The position numbers and the translations under genes are program-made. A stretch of DNA of 64,000 nucleotides from an uncultured Bacteroidaceae bacterium. Its GTDB lineage: Bacteria; Bacteroidota; Bacteroidia; Bacteroidales; Bacteroidaceae. Positions 50,881-61,335 of the stretch are shown in pieces (position 1 is the first letter of the stretch; every line of letters starts with the position of its first letter). The stretch lies in contig CAJOLC010000011.1 of the NCBI GenBank assembly GCA_905235305.1, forward strand, positions 37,147 through 101,146, written 5' to 3'. Below the pieces are notes generated by a model. The model had not been told where the DNA came from, ran no database searches, and saw only the letters and a list, made by a program, of their open reading frames with translations.

Positions 50881-52044
50881 ATGTTAACACAAATCATAAA
50901 CGGCAAGATCCTGACGCCGCAGGGATGGCTCCGAAACGGAAGCGTCATACTCAGAGACAGCAAGATTCTGGAGGTGACGAACTGCGACCTTGCCATCATC
51001 GGAGCTGACCTCATCGACGCAAAAGGCATGTATGTCGTGCCAGGATTCATCGACATGCATGTCCACGGAGGTGGCGGCAGAGACTTCCAAGAAGGCACGC
51101 CCGAGGCCTTCCGGGCAGCTGCTGCAGCTCACGCAAAGCACGGCACCACCAGCATCTTCCCGACGCTCAGCAGCAGCACGGTGCCCATGATCGAGAAGGC
51201 AGTAGAGACCTGCACCCAACTCATGCAGGAGAAGGACTCGCCCATCCTCGGTCTTCACCTCGAAGGACACTACCTCAATCCCACAAAAGCCGGCGCGCAG
51301 CAAATGGATTGGATAAAGAATCCTGACCCAAACGAGTACATCCCCATCGTGGAAAACTCGGCATGCCTTGCACGCTGGGATGCTGCTCCGGAGCTTCCAG
51401 GCGCTCTGCAGTTCGGCCGCTACTGTGCGGAGAAGGGCATCCTGCCAAGTATCGGACACACAAATGCTGAGTACGACGACGTGAAAGCTGCTTTCGAAGC
51501 CGGCTTCACCCACGTCACGCACTTCTACAACGCCATGCCCGGCTTCCACAACAAGATGGGCTACAAGTACGAGGGCACGGTCGAAAGCGTCTACTTGATT
51601 GACGACATGACCATAGAGTGCATTGCGGACGGCATCCACGTCCCGCCCACAATCCTCCGCATGGCGTACAAGATAAAGGGCGTAGAGCGCATGGCTGTCA
51701 TCACGGACGCACTCGCTGTGGCAGCAGCACCGCCCGATGCGAAGGCTTTCGACGACCGTGTCATCATCGAGGATGGTGTCTGCAAGCTCGCCGACCGCAG
51801 TGCCTTGGCAGGCTCCATCGCGACGACCGACCGCCTGGTCCGCACCCTTGTGCAGCAGGCAGAAGTGCCCCTGGAGGACGCAGTACGCATGGCAAGCGAG
51901 ACGCCGGCGCACATCATGGGCGTCTTCGGCAGGAAAGGCGCACTGTCCCGCGGCAAGGATGCCGACGTGCTGGTGCTTGACGAGAAGCTCAACGTCCGCT
52001 GCGTATGGCAGATGGGCAAGATAACATGGAACACACTCTTCTGA
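50881..52044 (+). CDS. nagA: N-acetylglucosamine-6-phosphate deacetylase
   Basis: YVVPGFIDMHVHGGGGRDF; GLHLEGHYLNPTKAGAQ; THFYNAMPGFHNK. Confidence 0.93.
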   Translation: MLTQIINGKILTPQGWLRNGSVILRDSKILEVTNCDLAIIGADLIDAKGMYVVPGFIDMHVHGGGGRDFQEGTPEAFRAAAAAHAKHGTTSIFPTLSSSTVPMIEKAVETCTQLMQEKDSPILGLHLEGHYLNPTKAGAQQMDWIKNPDPNEYIPIVENSACLARWDAAPELPGALQFGRYCAEKGILPSIGHTNAEYDDVKAAFEAGFTHVTHFYNAMPGFHNKMGYKYEGTVESVYLIDDMTIECIADGIHVPPTILRMAYKIKGVERMAVITDALAVAAAPPDAKAFDDRVIIEDGVCKLADRSALAGSIATTDRLVRTLVQQAEVPLEDAVRMASETPAHIMGVFGRKGALSRGKDADVLVLDEKLNVRCVWQMGKITWNTLF

Positions 52045-52094
52045 TTCCCAAGCCAAAAACCCTGATACTTCCACCCTAAACACACTGATTAAGC

Positions 52095-52976
52095 ATGAAG
52101 ACCATACGCCGCCTGTGGCAGAAAGCAATGCGTAACACGGCCCTCCGCGAGAGGCTTCGCATCATCATCTTCCAGAGCGATACGCCGCTCGGAAAGGCAT
52201 TCGACGTCGCGCTCCTGTGGTGCATCGTGGCAAGCATACTGCTTGTCTTCATCGAGAGCCTGCCTGGGCTGCCTCTCCTCTCTAAGAAGATACTCACCGT
52301 GCTTGAGTATGCCTTCACTTTCTTCTTTACCCTCGAGTACCTGTGCCGCCTCTATTGCTCCGACAAGCCACGCGATTATGCCCTGAGCTTCTTTGGCATC
52401 ATCGACTTGCTCAGCACCCTTCCGCTCTACATCGGATGGATTTTCGGCCCTGTGCGCTACCTCATGATAGTGCGCACTTTCAGGCTTATCCGTGTGTTCC
52501 GCGTGTTCAAGCTCTTCAGCTTCCTGCAGGAAGGCGACTTGCTAATGCGCTCCTTGATACTGAGCGCCCCGAAGATTGGCGTCTTCTTCCTCTTTATGGT
52601 CATCCTGGTCATCAGCATGGGGACCATCATGTTTATGGTGGAAGGGAGCATACCGGGCACGCCTTTCACCGACATCCCCACGAGCATCTACTGGGCCGTA
52701 GTGACGATGACGACCGTGGGCTACGGCGACATTGCTCCGTCGACGTTCTTCGGACGCGTGGTCAGCGCATTGGTGATGCTCATGGGCTACACCATCATGG
52801 CAGTCCCGACCGGCATCGTCAGTGCACAGATGGTACATGACCACAAATCGAAACGTAAGCCAGAGAGCTGTCCCGAGTGCGGCTCTCCCCTGCCAGCCAA
52901 GGCACATTACTGCCCGTTCTGTGGGTTGAAGCAAGAGAAAGAATATCTTCCTGCACAAGATAACACAATTAAATGA
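52095..52976 (+). CDS. Kv-type voltage-gated ion channel with C-terminal zinc ribbon
   Basis: S4 RTFRLIRVFRVFKLF; filter TTVGYGD; C-terminal CPECGSPLPAKAHYCPFCG. Confidence 0.88.
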   Translation: MKTIRRLWQKAMRNTALRERLRIIIFQSDTPLGKAFDVALLWCIVASILLVFIESLPGLPLLSKKILTVLEYAFTFFFTLEYLCRLYCSDKPRDYALSFFGIIDLLSTLPLYIGWIFGPVRYLMIVRTFRLIRVFRVFKLFSFLQEGDLLMRSLILSAPKIGVFFLFMVILVISMGTIMFMVEGSIPGTPFTDIPTSIYWAVVTMTTVGYGDIAPSTFFGRVVSALVMLMGYTIMAVPTGIVSAQMVHDHKSKRKPESCPECGSPLPAKAHYCPFCGLKQEKEYLPAQDNTIK

Positions 52977-53042
52977 TTGCAGCATCATGATGATTCAATT
53001 GCAGCATCATGAAGATTCAATTGCAGCATCATGATGCTGCAA
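52977..53042. repeat. 3 x 22-bp palindromic tandem repeat
   Basis: TTGCAGCATCATGATGATTCAA / TTGCAGCATCATGAAGATTCAA / TTGCAGCATCATGATGCTGCAA (last unit a perfect palindrome). Confidence 0.95.
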
Positions 53043-53061
53043 CGAACATAATACGCCGGAT

Positions 53062-54795
53062 ATGACAACAGAGATTATTGCAAGAGTCGAATCACTACGG
53101 GAGTACTTGCGAGAGAACGACCTGCATGCCTTCATCTTCCCAAGCACAGACCCGCATCAAGGCGAGTACGTTCCCGAGCATTGGCAGACGAGGCAATGGA
53201 TAAGTGGCTTCGATGGAAGTGCCGGCACAGCCGTCGTTACCCTGGACGACGCAGCCCTTTGGACAGACAGCCGCTATTTCATTGCCGCTGAGCAGCAACT
53301 CGAGGGCACTCCCTTCCGGCTGATGAAGGACGGACTGCCCGATACGCCCACCATCACAGAATGGCTCACCCATACGATGAAGGGCGGCACGACTGTTGGC
53401 ATCGACGGCAACGTCTTCACCCTCTCCGACATCAAAGCCTTGGCCGAAGAGCTTGGAAAGGCCGGCATAGGGCTCCGGACGGACCTCGACCCCGCTGAAA
53501 AGCTCTGGACGGACCGACCGCCCATCCCTAAGCATAAGGTTGAGATTCACCCCCTCAAGTACGCCGGCGAAACGGCCGAAAGCAAGATAGCACGCGTCCG
53601 TCAGGCTCTGAGGGAGCAGCACATCGACGGCATCGCCGTCTCCGCCCTCGACGACATCGCCTGGCTCCTCAACCTCCGAGGAAAGGACGTACACTGCAAC
53701 CCCGTCTTCGTCAGCCACATCGTCCTCACCTTGGACCGCCTTACCCTCTACATCGACAGCGAGAAACTCGACGGGCAGACGGCTGAATACCTCAGAGGAC
53801 TTGGCGTAGAGGTCAAGCCCTACAGCGAGTTCAAGCCGTCGGACTGGAGTCATCTGCCTGCCGCTTCACCCATCCCCGCCATGAAGTCCATCAAGAATGA
53901 CACGGAGATCGAGGGTTTCCGAAAGGCCATGAAACGCGACGGAGTGGCAATGGTGCGGTTCCTTCGCTGGCTCGAAACGGCTGCAGGCGAGACGGAGATG
54001 AGCATCGACCGCAAACTCACGACACTGAGAGCAGAGCAGCCTCTCTACAGAGGATTGTCGTTCGACACCATAGCTGCCTACGGCCCACATGCTGCCATCG
54101 TCCACTACGAAGCCTCGCCTGAGACGGACGCAAGGCTCGAACCTCACGGCCTGCTCCTGCTCGACAGCGGCGCACAATATCAGGACGGTACGACCGACAT
54201 CACAAGAACCATCGCCCTCGGCCCGCTCTCCGAAGAGGAACGCCTCGACTATACTCTGGTCCTGAAGGGGCATATACGGTTGGCAACGGCGCGCTTCCCC
54301 GACGGCATCAGCGGCACACAAATCGACGCACTGGCAAGGTCTCCGATGTGGCAATACGGCATCAACTACGGACACGGCACAGGACACGGTGTCGGCTCCT
54401 ACCTCTGTGTCCACGAAGGCCCTCACCAGATTCGCCACACATGGAAGCCGGCACCGCTCCATGCCAACATGACGGTCACCAATGAGCCAGGTATCTATCG
54501 CGAAGGGAAGCATGGCGTACGCATCGAGAACACCATGCTTGTCGTCGCAGACGGGCAGACCGAGTTCGGCAAGTTCCTGCGGCTGGAGCCCCTCACCCTC
54601 TGCCCCATCGACCTCACCCCCGTCCTCTGGGACATGATGACGCCGGAAGAGATGACTTACCTTAATAATTACCATAAGAAGGTATATGACGAGCTCTCGC
54701 CCTACCTGACGGAAGAGGAGAAGAAATGGCTTGCCAGCCCCCTCCTCGCTTCCCCCTTGGGGGAGTGCCTCATGACAGAAACTCATAACAATTAA
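53062..54795 (+). CDS. M24 family Xaa-Pro aminopeptidase
   Basis: LLLDSGAQYQDGTTDITRTIALG; GHGTGHGVGSYLCVHEGP; TNEPGIYREGKHGVRIEN. Confidence 0.93.
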   Translation: MTTEIIARVESLREYLRENDLHAFIFPSTDPHQGEYVPEHWQTRQWISGFDGSAGTAVVTLDDAALWTDSRYFIAAEQQLEGTPFRLMKDGLPDTPTITEWLTHTMKGGTTVGIDGNVFTLSDIKALAEELGKAGIGLRTDLDPAEKLWTDRPPIPKHKVEIHPLKYAGETAESKIARVRQALREQHIDGIAVSALDDIAWLLNLRGKDVHCNPVFVSHIVLTLDRLTLYIDSEKLDGQTAEYLRGLGVEVKPYSEFKPSDWSHLPAASPIPAMKSIKNDTEIEGFRKAMKRDGVAMVRFLRWLETAAGETEMSIDRKLTTLRAEQPLYRGLSFDTIAAYGPHAAIVHYEASPETDARLEPHGLLLLDSGAQYQDGTTDITRTIALGPLSEEERLDYTLVLKGHIRLATARFPDGISGTQIDALARSPMWQYGINYGHGTGHGVGSYLCVHEGPHQIRHTWKPAPLHANMTVTNEPGIYREGKHGVRIENTMLVVADGQTEFGKFLRLEPLTLCPIDLTPVLWDMMTPEEMTYLNNYHKKVYDELSPYLTEEEKKWLASPLLASPLGECLMTETHNN

Positions 54796-54860
54796 ATAAT
54801 AACATTCCCCCAGAACTTATCTCCTCACCCAAAGGGGGAGGTCGGGAGGGGGCTTATACT

Positions 54861-55451
54861 ATGGCAATAATCAAGACTCTCAAGGGGATGCCCGCACCCC
54901 GATTCGGCAAACACTGCTACTTCAGCGAAGGCGCAGTGATAGTGGGCGACGTAGAGATGGGCGACGACTGCACCGTGTGGTTCAATGCCGTCATCCGTGG
55001 CGATGTCCACTACGTAAAGATAGGCAACCGCACGAACATACAGGACAATTCCTGCATCCACACGCTCAATGGGAAGGCTCCCTGCGTGCTCGGCGACGAC
55101 GTAACCATAGGGCACAGCGTCACGCTGCACGGCTGCGAAGTCAAGGATGGCGCGTTGGTAGGTATGGGAGCCACAGTGCTCGACCACGCGGTGGTAGGAT
55201 GTGGAGCCATCGTAGCAGCAGGCGCATTGGTCCTGAGCAACACCATTATCGGCGACGGCGAACTGTGGGGAGGCGTACCCGCCAAGTTCATCAAGAAGGT
55301 TGACCCTGCCCAAGCACAGGAACTCAACAAGACTTACGCCCGACACTACATAGAGTACAGCGACTGGTACCGTGAGGCAGACAGCAACCCCGCCTGCACA
55401 CAGAACATCACTACAAGCGAAGATTACATCACACCACCTCTTAACTCATAA
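54861..55451 (+). CDS. Gamma-carbonic anhydrase family protein
   Basis: Left-handed beta-helix hexapeptide repeats; FNAVIRGDVHYVKIGNRTNIQDNSCIH; GHSVTLHGCEVKDGALVGMGATVLD. Confidence 0.92.
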   Translation: MAIIKTLKGMPAPRFGKHCYFSEGAVIVGDVEMGDDCTVWFNAVIRGDVHYVKIGNRTNIQDNSCIHTLNGKAPCVLGDDVTIGHSVTLHGCEVKDGALVGMGATVLDHAVVGCGAIVAAGALVLSNTIIGDGELWGGVPAKFIKKVDPAQAQELNKTYARHYIEYSDWYREADSNPACTQNITTSEDYITPPLNS

Positions 55452-55453
55452 CT

Positions 55454-56560
55454 ATGAACACAAGACTCCTGCCAGCGCTCCTATGCCTGTGCCTCATTGC
55501 ATGCAATTTGCAGAAGAAGGCTGAGACGAAGACAAGCATCGTGACGAACCCTATCCCGCTGAAGCTTGGCGACCCCTACCTGCTCCACGCCAGCGACGGG
55601 CGTTACTATATGTACGGAACATCACTCGCCGACGGCTTCGAAGCCTTCGTGAGCGACGACCTCATCCAGTGGGACTCCTGTGGTCAGGTGTATCGCGGCG
55701 GCGACTCCTCGCAGTGGAACATCGATTGCTTCTGGGCGCCTGAGGTCTATGAGCGACAGGGCAAGTTCTATCTCTTCTATAGTTCCAACTACAGAGAGAA
55801 CCCGACGAACGAAGGCGAGAACTTCAAGATAGGCGTCGCCGTCAGTGATTCTCCTGCAGGTCCCTTCACCGACCTCTACGACAGACCTATCTTCAATCCG
55901 CCCTACCCCATTATCGATGCCAATGTCTTCTTCGACGACGAACAAGGCAAATGCTATCTCTACTTCAGCCGCTGCTGCTACAAACACAGCGTGGACAGCG
56001 AGATTGCCGACAGCTTGCGCGAGGCCGGAGTGTTCCAGGAGATAGAGGAAAGCTGGGTATATGGTGTGGAGCTAAAGCCTGACTTCAGCGGCGTGATAGG
56101 TGAGCCGGTATTGCTACTCTGCCCTCCGAAGGAACTTTCCGACAGCCAAAGCGAATGGGAAAGCCGAAGTGCCACGCATGGCGAGGTGAATCGACGCTGG
56201 ACGGAAGGCAGCTTCCTGCTGCGCGAAGGCGACATATATTATATAATGTATAGCGCCAACCACTACGGCGGACAGTACTACGCGGTCGGCTATGCCACCT
56301 CCGACAACCCTCTCGGGCCCTTCACCAAGGCCGAGAACAATCCTGTCCTGCAGGAAAACGTCAGCTGCGGCGGGCAAGTCATGGGCACTGGGCACAACAT
56401 GGTGCTCGCCATGCCGGATGGCCAGCGCTACTGTGTCTATCATGGTCGCATGGCAGACAATCCCGACGAGCGCGTCGTGCTGATTGACAAACTTAACATT
56501 GACGAGGAGGGTGTTACTGTCGAAGGTCCTACAACAGATGCTCAAGAGATTGTCCGCTAA
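55454..56560 (+). CDS. GH43 family glycoside hydrolase, lipoprotein
   Basis: Lipobox LIACN; GDPYLLHASDGRYYMYGTS; FWAPEVYERQGKFYLFYS. Confidence 0.85.
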   Translation: MNTRLLPALLCLCLIACNLQKKAETKTSIVTNPIPLKLGDPYLLHASDGRYYMYGTSLADGFEAFVSDDLIQWDSCGQVYRGGDSSQWNIDCFWAPEVYERQGKFYLFYSSNYRENPTNEGENFKIGVAVSDSPAGPFTDLYDRPIFNPPYPIIDANVFFDDEQGKCYLYFSRCCYKHSVDSEIADSLREAGVFQEIEESWVYGVELKPDFSGVIGEPVLLLCPPKELSDSQSEWESRSATHGEVNRRWTEGSFLLREGDIYYIMYSANHYGGQYYAVGYATSDNPLGPFTKAENNPVLQENVSCGGQVMGTGHNMVLAMPDGQRYCVYHGRMADNPDERVVLIDKLNIDEEGVTVEGPTTDAQEIVR

Positions 56561-58523
56561 GTGGAGCTTGGTCCTCCTGATGTTTGTCAGCCTTCCTGCC
56601 TTTCCTTTGGGGTACAAGCTGACTGGCTCCGTCATAGGCACACCCAAAGGCTATGACTATGACAGGAATGCCAGTTCTTCCACCGTAAACATTGCTGCCT
56701 GGGCTTTCGACGGCAACCTCTCGACCTTTTTTGCAGCCGAGACGACGGACGGAGGTTGGGCAGGACTGGATTTAGGCAGGACGTATGTCATCACGAAGGT
56801 AGGCTATGCTGCCAGCACACGCAACAATGGTCCGCAACGCACTGTACTTGGCCTGTTCGAGGGTGCTAACGAACCGGACTTCTCAGACGCGCTTCCGCTC
56901 TTCATGATTAAGGAAGCAGCGCCGTCGGGAACACTAACCTTTACCGACATCAATGTGTCGCGAGCCTTCCGGTATGTCCGCTACAAGGGCATAGCAGGCA
57001 CCCGTAGCACAGTGGCCGAACTGGAGTTCTGGGGCTACTATTCAGCAGGGACCGACAAGCAGTTCTATCAGGCGACGAACCTGCCAACGGTGGTGATTCA
57101 CACTGCCTCCGGCAAAGACCCTGTCGATAAAGTCAACGACCTGCCGTCGCACATTAGCATCATTTCCGACGGCGGACAGACCATCAAGGAGCAAGACGGC
57201 ACATCGCGCCTGCGAGGGAACCACTCGATGACATTCCCTAAGAAGCCGTACCGCATCAAGTTCGACACGAAGACTCGACCGCTTGACGCCAAGGCAAAGG
57301 CACGGAAATGGGCACTCATCAACAACTACGGCGACAAGACTTTGCTCCGGAACTGTCTGGCCTTCGAGATCAGCCGCCGCATAGGCATCGGCTATACCCC
57401 TTACTGCCAGCCCGTGGATGTATTTATGAACGGCGAATACAAAGGCTGCTACCAGTTCTGCGACGTCATTGATGTACGCAGGGATCGTGTGAACATCATC
57501 GAGATGGACAGCACCTGCACGGAAGGCGAACTGCTGACGGGCGGCTACCTAATCGAGATTGACAACTATGCCTCGCAGGAACCTAAGAACTTCACCTCGG
57601 CGCATTCCACGCCAGTCACTGTGAAGTATCCCGACGAGGATGAAATCATGGGCGTACAGTTCAACTATATCAAGCAATACTACAATAGCTTTGAGAACTC
57701 CTTCTACCGCACCAACTGGAAAGACCCTGAGGCGGGCTACCGACAATACCTCAACCTGCCGAGCTTCCACCGGCACTTCCTCGTGGGAGAACTATCGGGG
57801 AACACCGACACATACTGGAGCACCTATATGTACAAGGACCGCGAGGAGACACAGTTCTTCGTAGAGCCTGTCTGGGACTTCGACCTTGCTTTCGAGAACG
57901 ACAACCGCACCTACCCTATCTGCAACCTTGCGGACTACGTCTATCGCACAAAGGGCTCGACGGCCGGCAACTTCAAATACTTCGTGGACCGCATAGTCAT
58001 TACGGACACAGGCTCAGCTGCCGACCTGCGGGACATGTGGGCAAACCTCAGATACTTTGGAAGCATCGACGAGGAATCGCTCTGTGCCTATGTAGACAGC
58101 ATGGCAGGCGAGCTGGCGGAATCGCAACAGCTCAACTTCATACGCTGGCCTATCATGAACACAAGGGTACACCAGAACCCGAAGATCTGGGGCAGCTATG
58201 AGGCGGAAGTGCAGAACGTCAAGGACTACATTGTTCGCCGGATTGACTGGATGGACACGAAGCTAAGGTACAACGAAGAGGATTTCGCCAACCGAATCGA
58301 TGGAACGGAGGAGGAGGAAAGGTTGCAGCCTGAGATACACATTTGGGGACGGCGCATCTTCATTGCCGGCATACCTGGAGGCACGCCCTACCGCGTCTTT
58401 TCACCTCAGGGCGTACTCGAAGCCCAAGGCATCACCGGCGAGCAAGGCCCCATGCTCAGCACTGGTCTGCACATCGTCAGCATCGACGGCATCGCAGAAG
58501 GCCAGAGTCTGCTCGTAAGATAA
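56538..58523 (+). CDS. CotH kinase family protein with N-terminal F5/8C-like domain
   Basis: AWAFDGNLSTFFAAETTDGGWAGLDLG; SRLRGNHSMTFPKKPYRIKF; FVEPVWDFDLAFEND. Confidence 0.85.
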   Translation: MLKRLSAKWSLVLLMFVSLPAFPLGYKLTGSVIGTPKGYDYDRNASSSTVNIAAWAFDGNLSTFFAAETTDGGWAGLDLGRTYVITKVGYAASTRNNGPQRTVLGLFEGANEPDFSDALPLFMIKEAAPSGTLTFTDINVSRAFRYVRYKGIAGTRSTVAELEFWGYYSAGTDKQFYQATNLPTVVIHTASGKDPVDKVNDLPSHISIISDGGQTIKEQDGTSRLRGNHSMTFPKKPYRIKFDTKTRPLDAKAKARKWALINNYGDKTLLRNCLAFEISRRIGIGYTPYCQPVDVFMNGEYKGCYQFCDVIDVRRDRVNIIEMDSTCTEGELLTGGYLIEIDNYASQEPKNFTSAHSTPVTVKYPDEDEIMGVQFNYIKQYYNSFENSFYRTNWKDPEAGYRQYLNLPSFHRHFLVGELSGNTDTYWSTYMYKDREETQFFVEPVWDFDLAFENDNRTYPICNLADYVYRTKGSTAGNFKYFVDRIVITDTGSAADLRDMWANLRYFGSIDEESLCAYVDSMAGELAESQQLNFIRWPIMNTRVHQNPKIWGSYEAEVQNVKDYIVRRIDWMDTKLRYNEEDFANRIDGTEEEERLQPEIHIWGRRIFIAGIPGGTPYRVFSPQGVLEAQGITGEQGPMLSTGLHIVSIDGIAEGQSLLVR

Positions 58524-58733
58524 CTGTCCGAACCGGCCATTAAACGCCCCTTCACCACTCGCTTCCTTACCCTTTTTCCTTATCCCCGTCACTATGCAGA
58601 GGTGTAAAAACAAGGATGAAAGGGGGGAAACAGGAAAGGGGAAAACCTGATGACCTGTTCGGGATTATTGCCGTCCGGCTAATCCGGGGGCGTTCTTCAT
58701 ACGTTTACTGTTTGATGGTAGGCTCTGACGTCC

Positions 58734-60077
58734 TCAGTCGCGGCCGAAAATGTCGCGCGTATAAACCTTGTCCTTCACGTCGTCGAGCACAGGTTCGTAG
58801 CGGTTGGCTACTATAGCTTGCGACTGCTGCTTGAAGGTCTCGAGGTCGTTCACTACGCGGGAGCCGAAGAAGCTCTCGCCGTCGGCAAGCGTAGGCTCGT
58901 AGATGATGACCTCGGCCCCCTTGGCTTTGATGCGCTTCATGATGCCCTGGATGGCCGACTGACGGAAGTTGTCGCTGCCGGCCTTCATGGTGAGACGGAA
59001 GACGCCTATGACGCAATGCTGCTCGCTTTCGCTGTTCCATTGGGCATTCTCGCTATAGTACCCCGCCATGCGGAGCACGGCGTCGGCAATGTAATCCTTG
59101 CGCGTGCGGTTGCTCTCCACGATGGCCGTCATCATCTGCTGCGGCACGTCCTGGTAGTTGGCCAGCAGCTGCTTCGTGTCCTTTGGCAGGCAGTAGCCGC
59201 CGTAGCCAAACGAGGGATTGTTGTAATGCGTGCCGATGCGTGGGTCGAGACCTACACCGCGGATGATGGCCCTTGGGTCCAGGCCCTTCACCTCGGCATA
59301 CGTGTCCAGCTCGTTGAAGTAGCTTACGCGCAGGGCCAGGTAAGTATTGGCAAAGAGCTTGACTGCCTCTGCCTCCTTCATGCCCATGAAGAGCGTGTCG
59401 ATATCTGGCTTCTCTGCACCCTCTTGAAGTAGCTTTGCGAACGTCTCGGCATGGGATTTCGCCTCCAGATTGCCGATGGCAGTGATGGCGGCATTCTCCT
59501 CTGTGAAGTTAGCATCACTGATTTCGATGATCTTGGGATAGCCGACGATGATGCGGGAGGGATACAGGTTGTCATAAAGCGCCTTGCTCTCGCGCAGGAA
59601 CTCCGGCGAGAAGAGCAGGTTGAACTTTTTCCCCTTCAGTTCAGGCTTATAGAGGAACTTGAGGGCATACTTGGCGTAGAGGCTCCTGCAGTATCCCACG
59701 GGAATGGTCGACTTGATGACCATCACGGCATCCGGGTTGACGCTGATGACGAGGTTTATTACGTCTTCGATGTGATGGGTGTCGAAGAAGTTCTTCACCG
59801 GGTCGTAGTTCGTCGGCGCTGCTATTACCACGAAGTCGGCATCCCTGTAAGCCTCGGCACCATCCAGCGTGGCTTTGAGGCGCAAGTCCTTTTCCCTGAG
59901 ATATTTCTCGATGTACGCGTCCTGAATGGGCGATATGCGGTTGTTTATCTTCTCTACCTTCTCTGGCACGACATCGACGGCCGTCACCTCGTGATGCTGA
60001 CTGAGCAGCGTGGCGATGGAGAGTCCGACGTAACCCGTACCGGCAACTGCTATTTTAAGTTCACTGAAGTCTCTCAT
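58734..60077 (-). CDS. ugd: UDP-glucose/GDP-mannose dehydrogenase family (UDP-glucose 6-dehydrogenase)
   Basis: [47 protein letters not shown]. Confidence 0.92.
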   Translation of the reverse strand: MRDFSELKIAVAGTGYVGLSIATLLSQHHEVTAVDVVPEKVEKINNRISPIQDAYIEKYLREKDLRLKATLDGAEAYRDADFVVIAAPTNYDPVKNFFDTHHIEDVINLVISVNPDAVMVIKSTIPVGYCRSLYAKYALKFLYKPELKGKKFNLLFSPEFLRESKALYDNLYPSRIIVGYPKIIEISDANFTEENAAITAIGNLEAKSHAETFAKLLQEGAEKPDIDTLFMGMKEAEAVKLFANTYLALRVSYFNELDTYAEVKGLDPRAIIRGVGLDPRIGTHYNNPSFGYGGYCLPKDTKQLLANYQDVPQQMMTAIVESNRTRKDYIADAVLRMAGYYSENAQWNSESEQHCVIGVFRLTMKAGSDNFRQSAIQGIMKRIKAKGAEVIIYEPTLADGESFFGSRVVNDLETFKQQSQAIVANRYEPVLDDVKDKVYTRDIFGRD

Positions 60078-60104
60078 ATCGATAACTTATGTTCGTTTCG
60101 ATGC

Positions 60105-60112
60105 AAAGGTAC
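60105..60112 (-). promoter_or_regulatory. -7 element (CAAAGGTA) for ugd
   Basis: TACCTTTG on minus. Confidence 0.55.
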
Positions 60113-60155
60113 AAAAAGATTAGGGATTAGTGATAAGGGATTAAGGATTTTTTCG

Positions 60156-60163
60156 TATCTTTG
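60156..60163 (+). promoter_or_regulatory. -7 element TATCTTTG for holB
   Basis: Upstream of 60208, divergent from the ugd promoter. Confidence 0.55.
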
Positions 60164-60207
60164 CAAATAAATAGGCACTGGCCTGAGGCTGCAGGTCAAT
60201 AAAGTAA

Positions 60208-61335
60208 ATGACATTCGGAGACATCATAGGGCAGGAAGAGGTGAAAGAGCACCTGCATCGGCTGCTGCACGAGAACAAGCTGCCGCATGCAATCATGTTC
60301 TGCGGGCCTAAAGGCGCAGGCAAACTGCCCTTGGCATTGGCCTTCGCACAGATGCTCCTATGCCAGAACCCCGCCGACGACGGTGCCTGCGGCCTATGTT
60401 CCGACTGCCAGATGTCGACTCTATGGACACATCCCGACCTGCACTTCTCCTTTCCCATATATAAGGGCAAGAGCGGCGACAAGCCTGTCTCGGACGACTT
60501 CCTGCAGGAATGGCGCGAGCAGATAAGCCTTTCTCCTTACTTCGACATCGAGGACTGGCTCGAGGATATAGGGGCGGAGAATCAGCAGATAGTCATTTAC
60601 GTCCAGGAGAGCGACAACCTGCGAAGGAAGCTGATGCTCAAGGCAAGCCAAGGAGGGCGCAAGGTCGTGGTCCTGTGGCTGCCGGAGCGCATGAACGAAC
60701 AGACAGGCAACAAGCTGCTAAAGCTCATCGAAGAGCCTCCCATAGGCACTCACCTCCTGCTGGTCAGCCAAGAGCCCGACCTCGTACTGGGCACCATCCA
60801 GAGCCGCGTGCAGCGAATCAATGTGCCGGCCCTGCCTGAAGATGTCATCAGCAAGGCATTGCAGGAGCGCCGAGGCATGCAGGCCGACGACGCGAACAGG
60901 CTTGCACACATCGCTCAAGGGAGCTACACAAATGCCCTGAAACGCATCCGGAGCGACTCGGAACAGCATCTCTTCTTCGACCTATTCGTGCAACTGATGC
61001 GCCACAGCTATGCCCGTCGCATCAAGGAGATGCATCAGTGGTCGCTCACCGTAGCTGAGCTCGGGCGTGAAAGGCAGAAGAGAATGCTCGGATACTTCCA
61101 GCAACAATTGCGCGAGAACTTCATATACAACTTCCAACAAGCAGAAATAAATTTCCTCGGACGCGAGGAGGAGAACTTCAGCACACGCTTTGCGCCGTTC
61201 ATCAACGAACGCAATGTCATCGGCATCATGGATGAGCTGAGCTGTGCCGAACGCGACATCGCACAGAATGTCAGCGCACGGATGGTGTTCTTCGACCTTG
61301 CGCTGAAAATGATAGTACTACTTAAACATGGATAA
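60208..61335 (+). CDS. holB: DNA polymerase III delta' subunit
   Basis: IIGQEEVKEHLHRLLHENKLPHAIMFCGPKGAGKLPLALAFAQMLLCQN; LLKLIEEPPIGTHLLLVSQ. Confidence 0.9.
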   Translation: MTFGDIIGQEEVKEHLHRLLHENKLPHAIMFCGPKGAGKLPLALAFAQMLLCQNPADDGACGLCSDCQMSTLWTHPDLHFSFPIYKGKSGDKPVSDDFLQEWREQISLSPYFDIEDWLEDIGAENQQIVIYVQESDNLRRKLMLKASQGGRKVVVLWLPERMNEQTGNKLLKLIEEPPIGTHLLLVSQEPDLVLGTIQSRVQRINVPALPEDVISKALQERRGMQADDANRLAHIAQGSYTNALKRIRSDSEQHLFFDLFVQLMRHSYARRIKEMHQWSLTVAELGRERQKRMLGYFQQQLRENFIYNFQQAEINFLGREEENFSTRFAPFINERNVIGIMDELSCAERDIAQNVSARMVFFDLALKMIVLLKHG

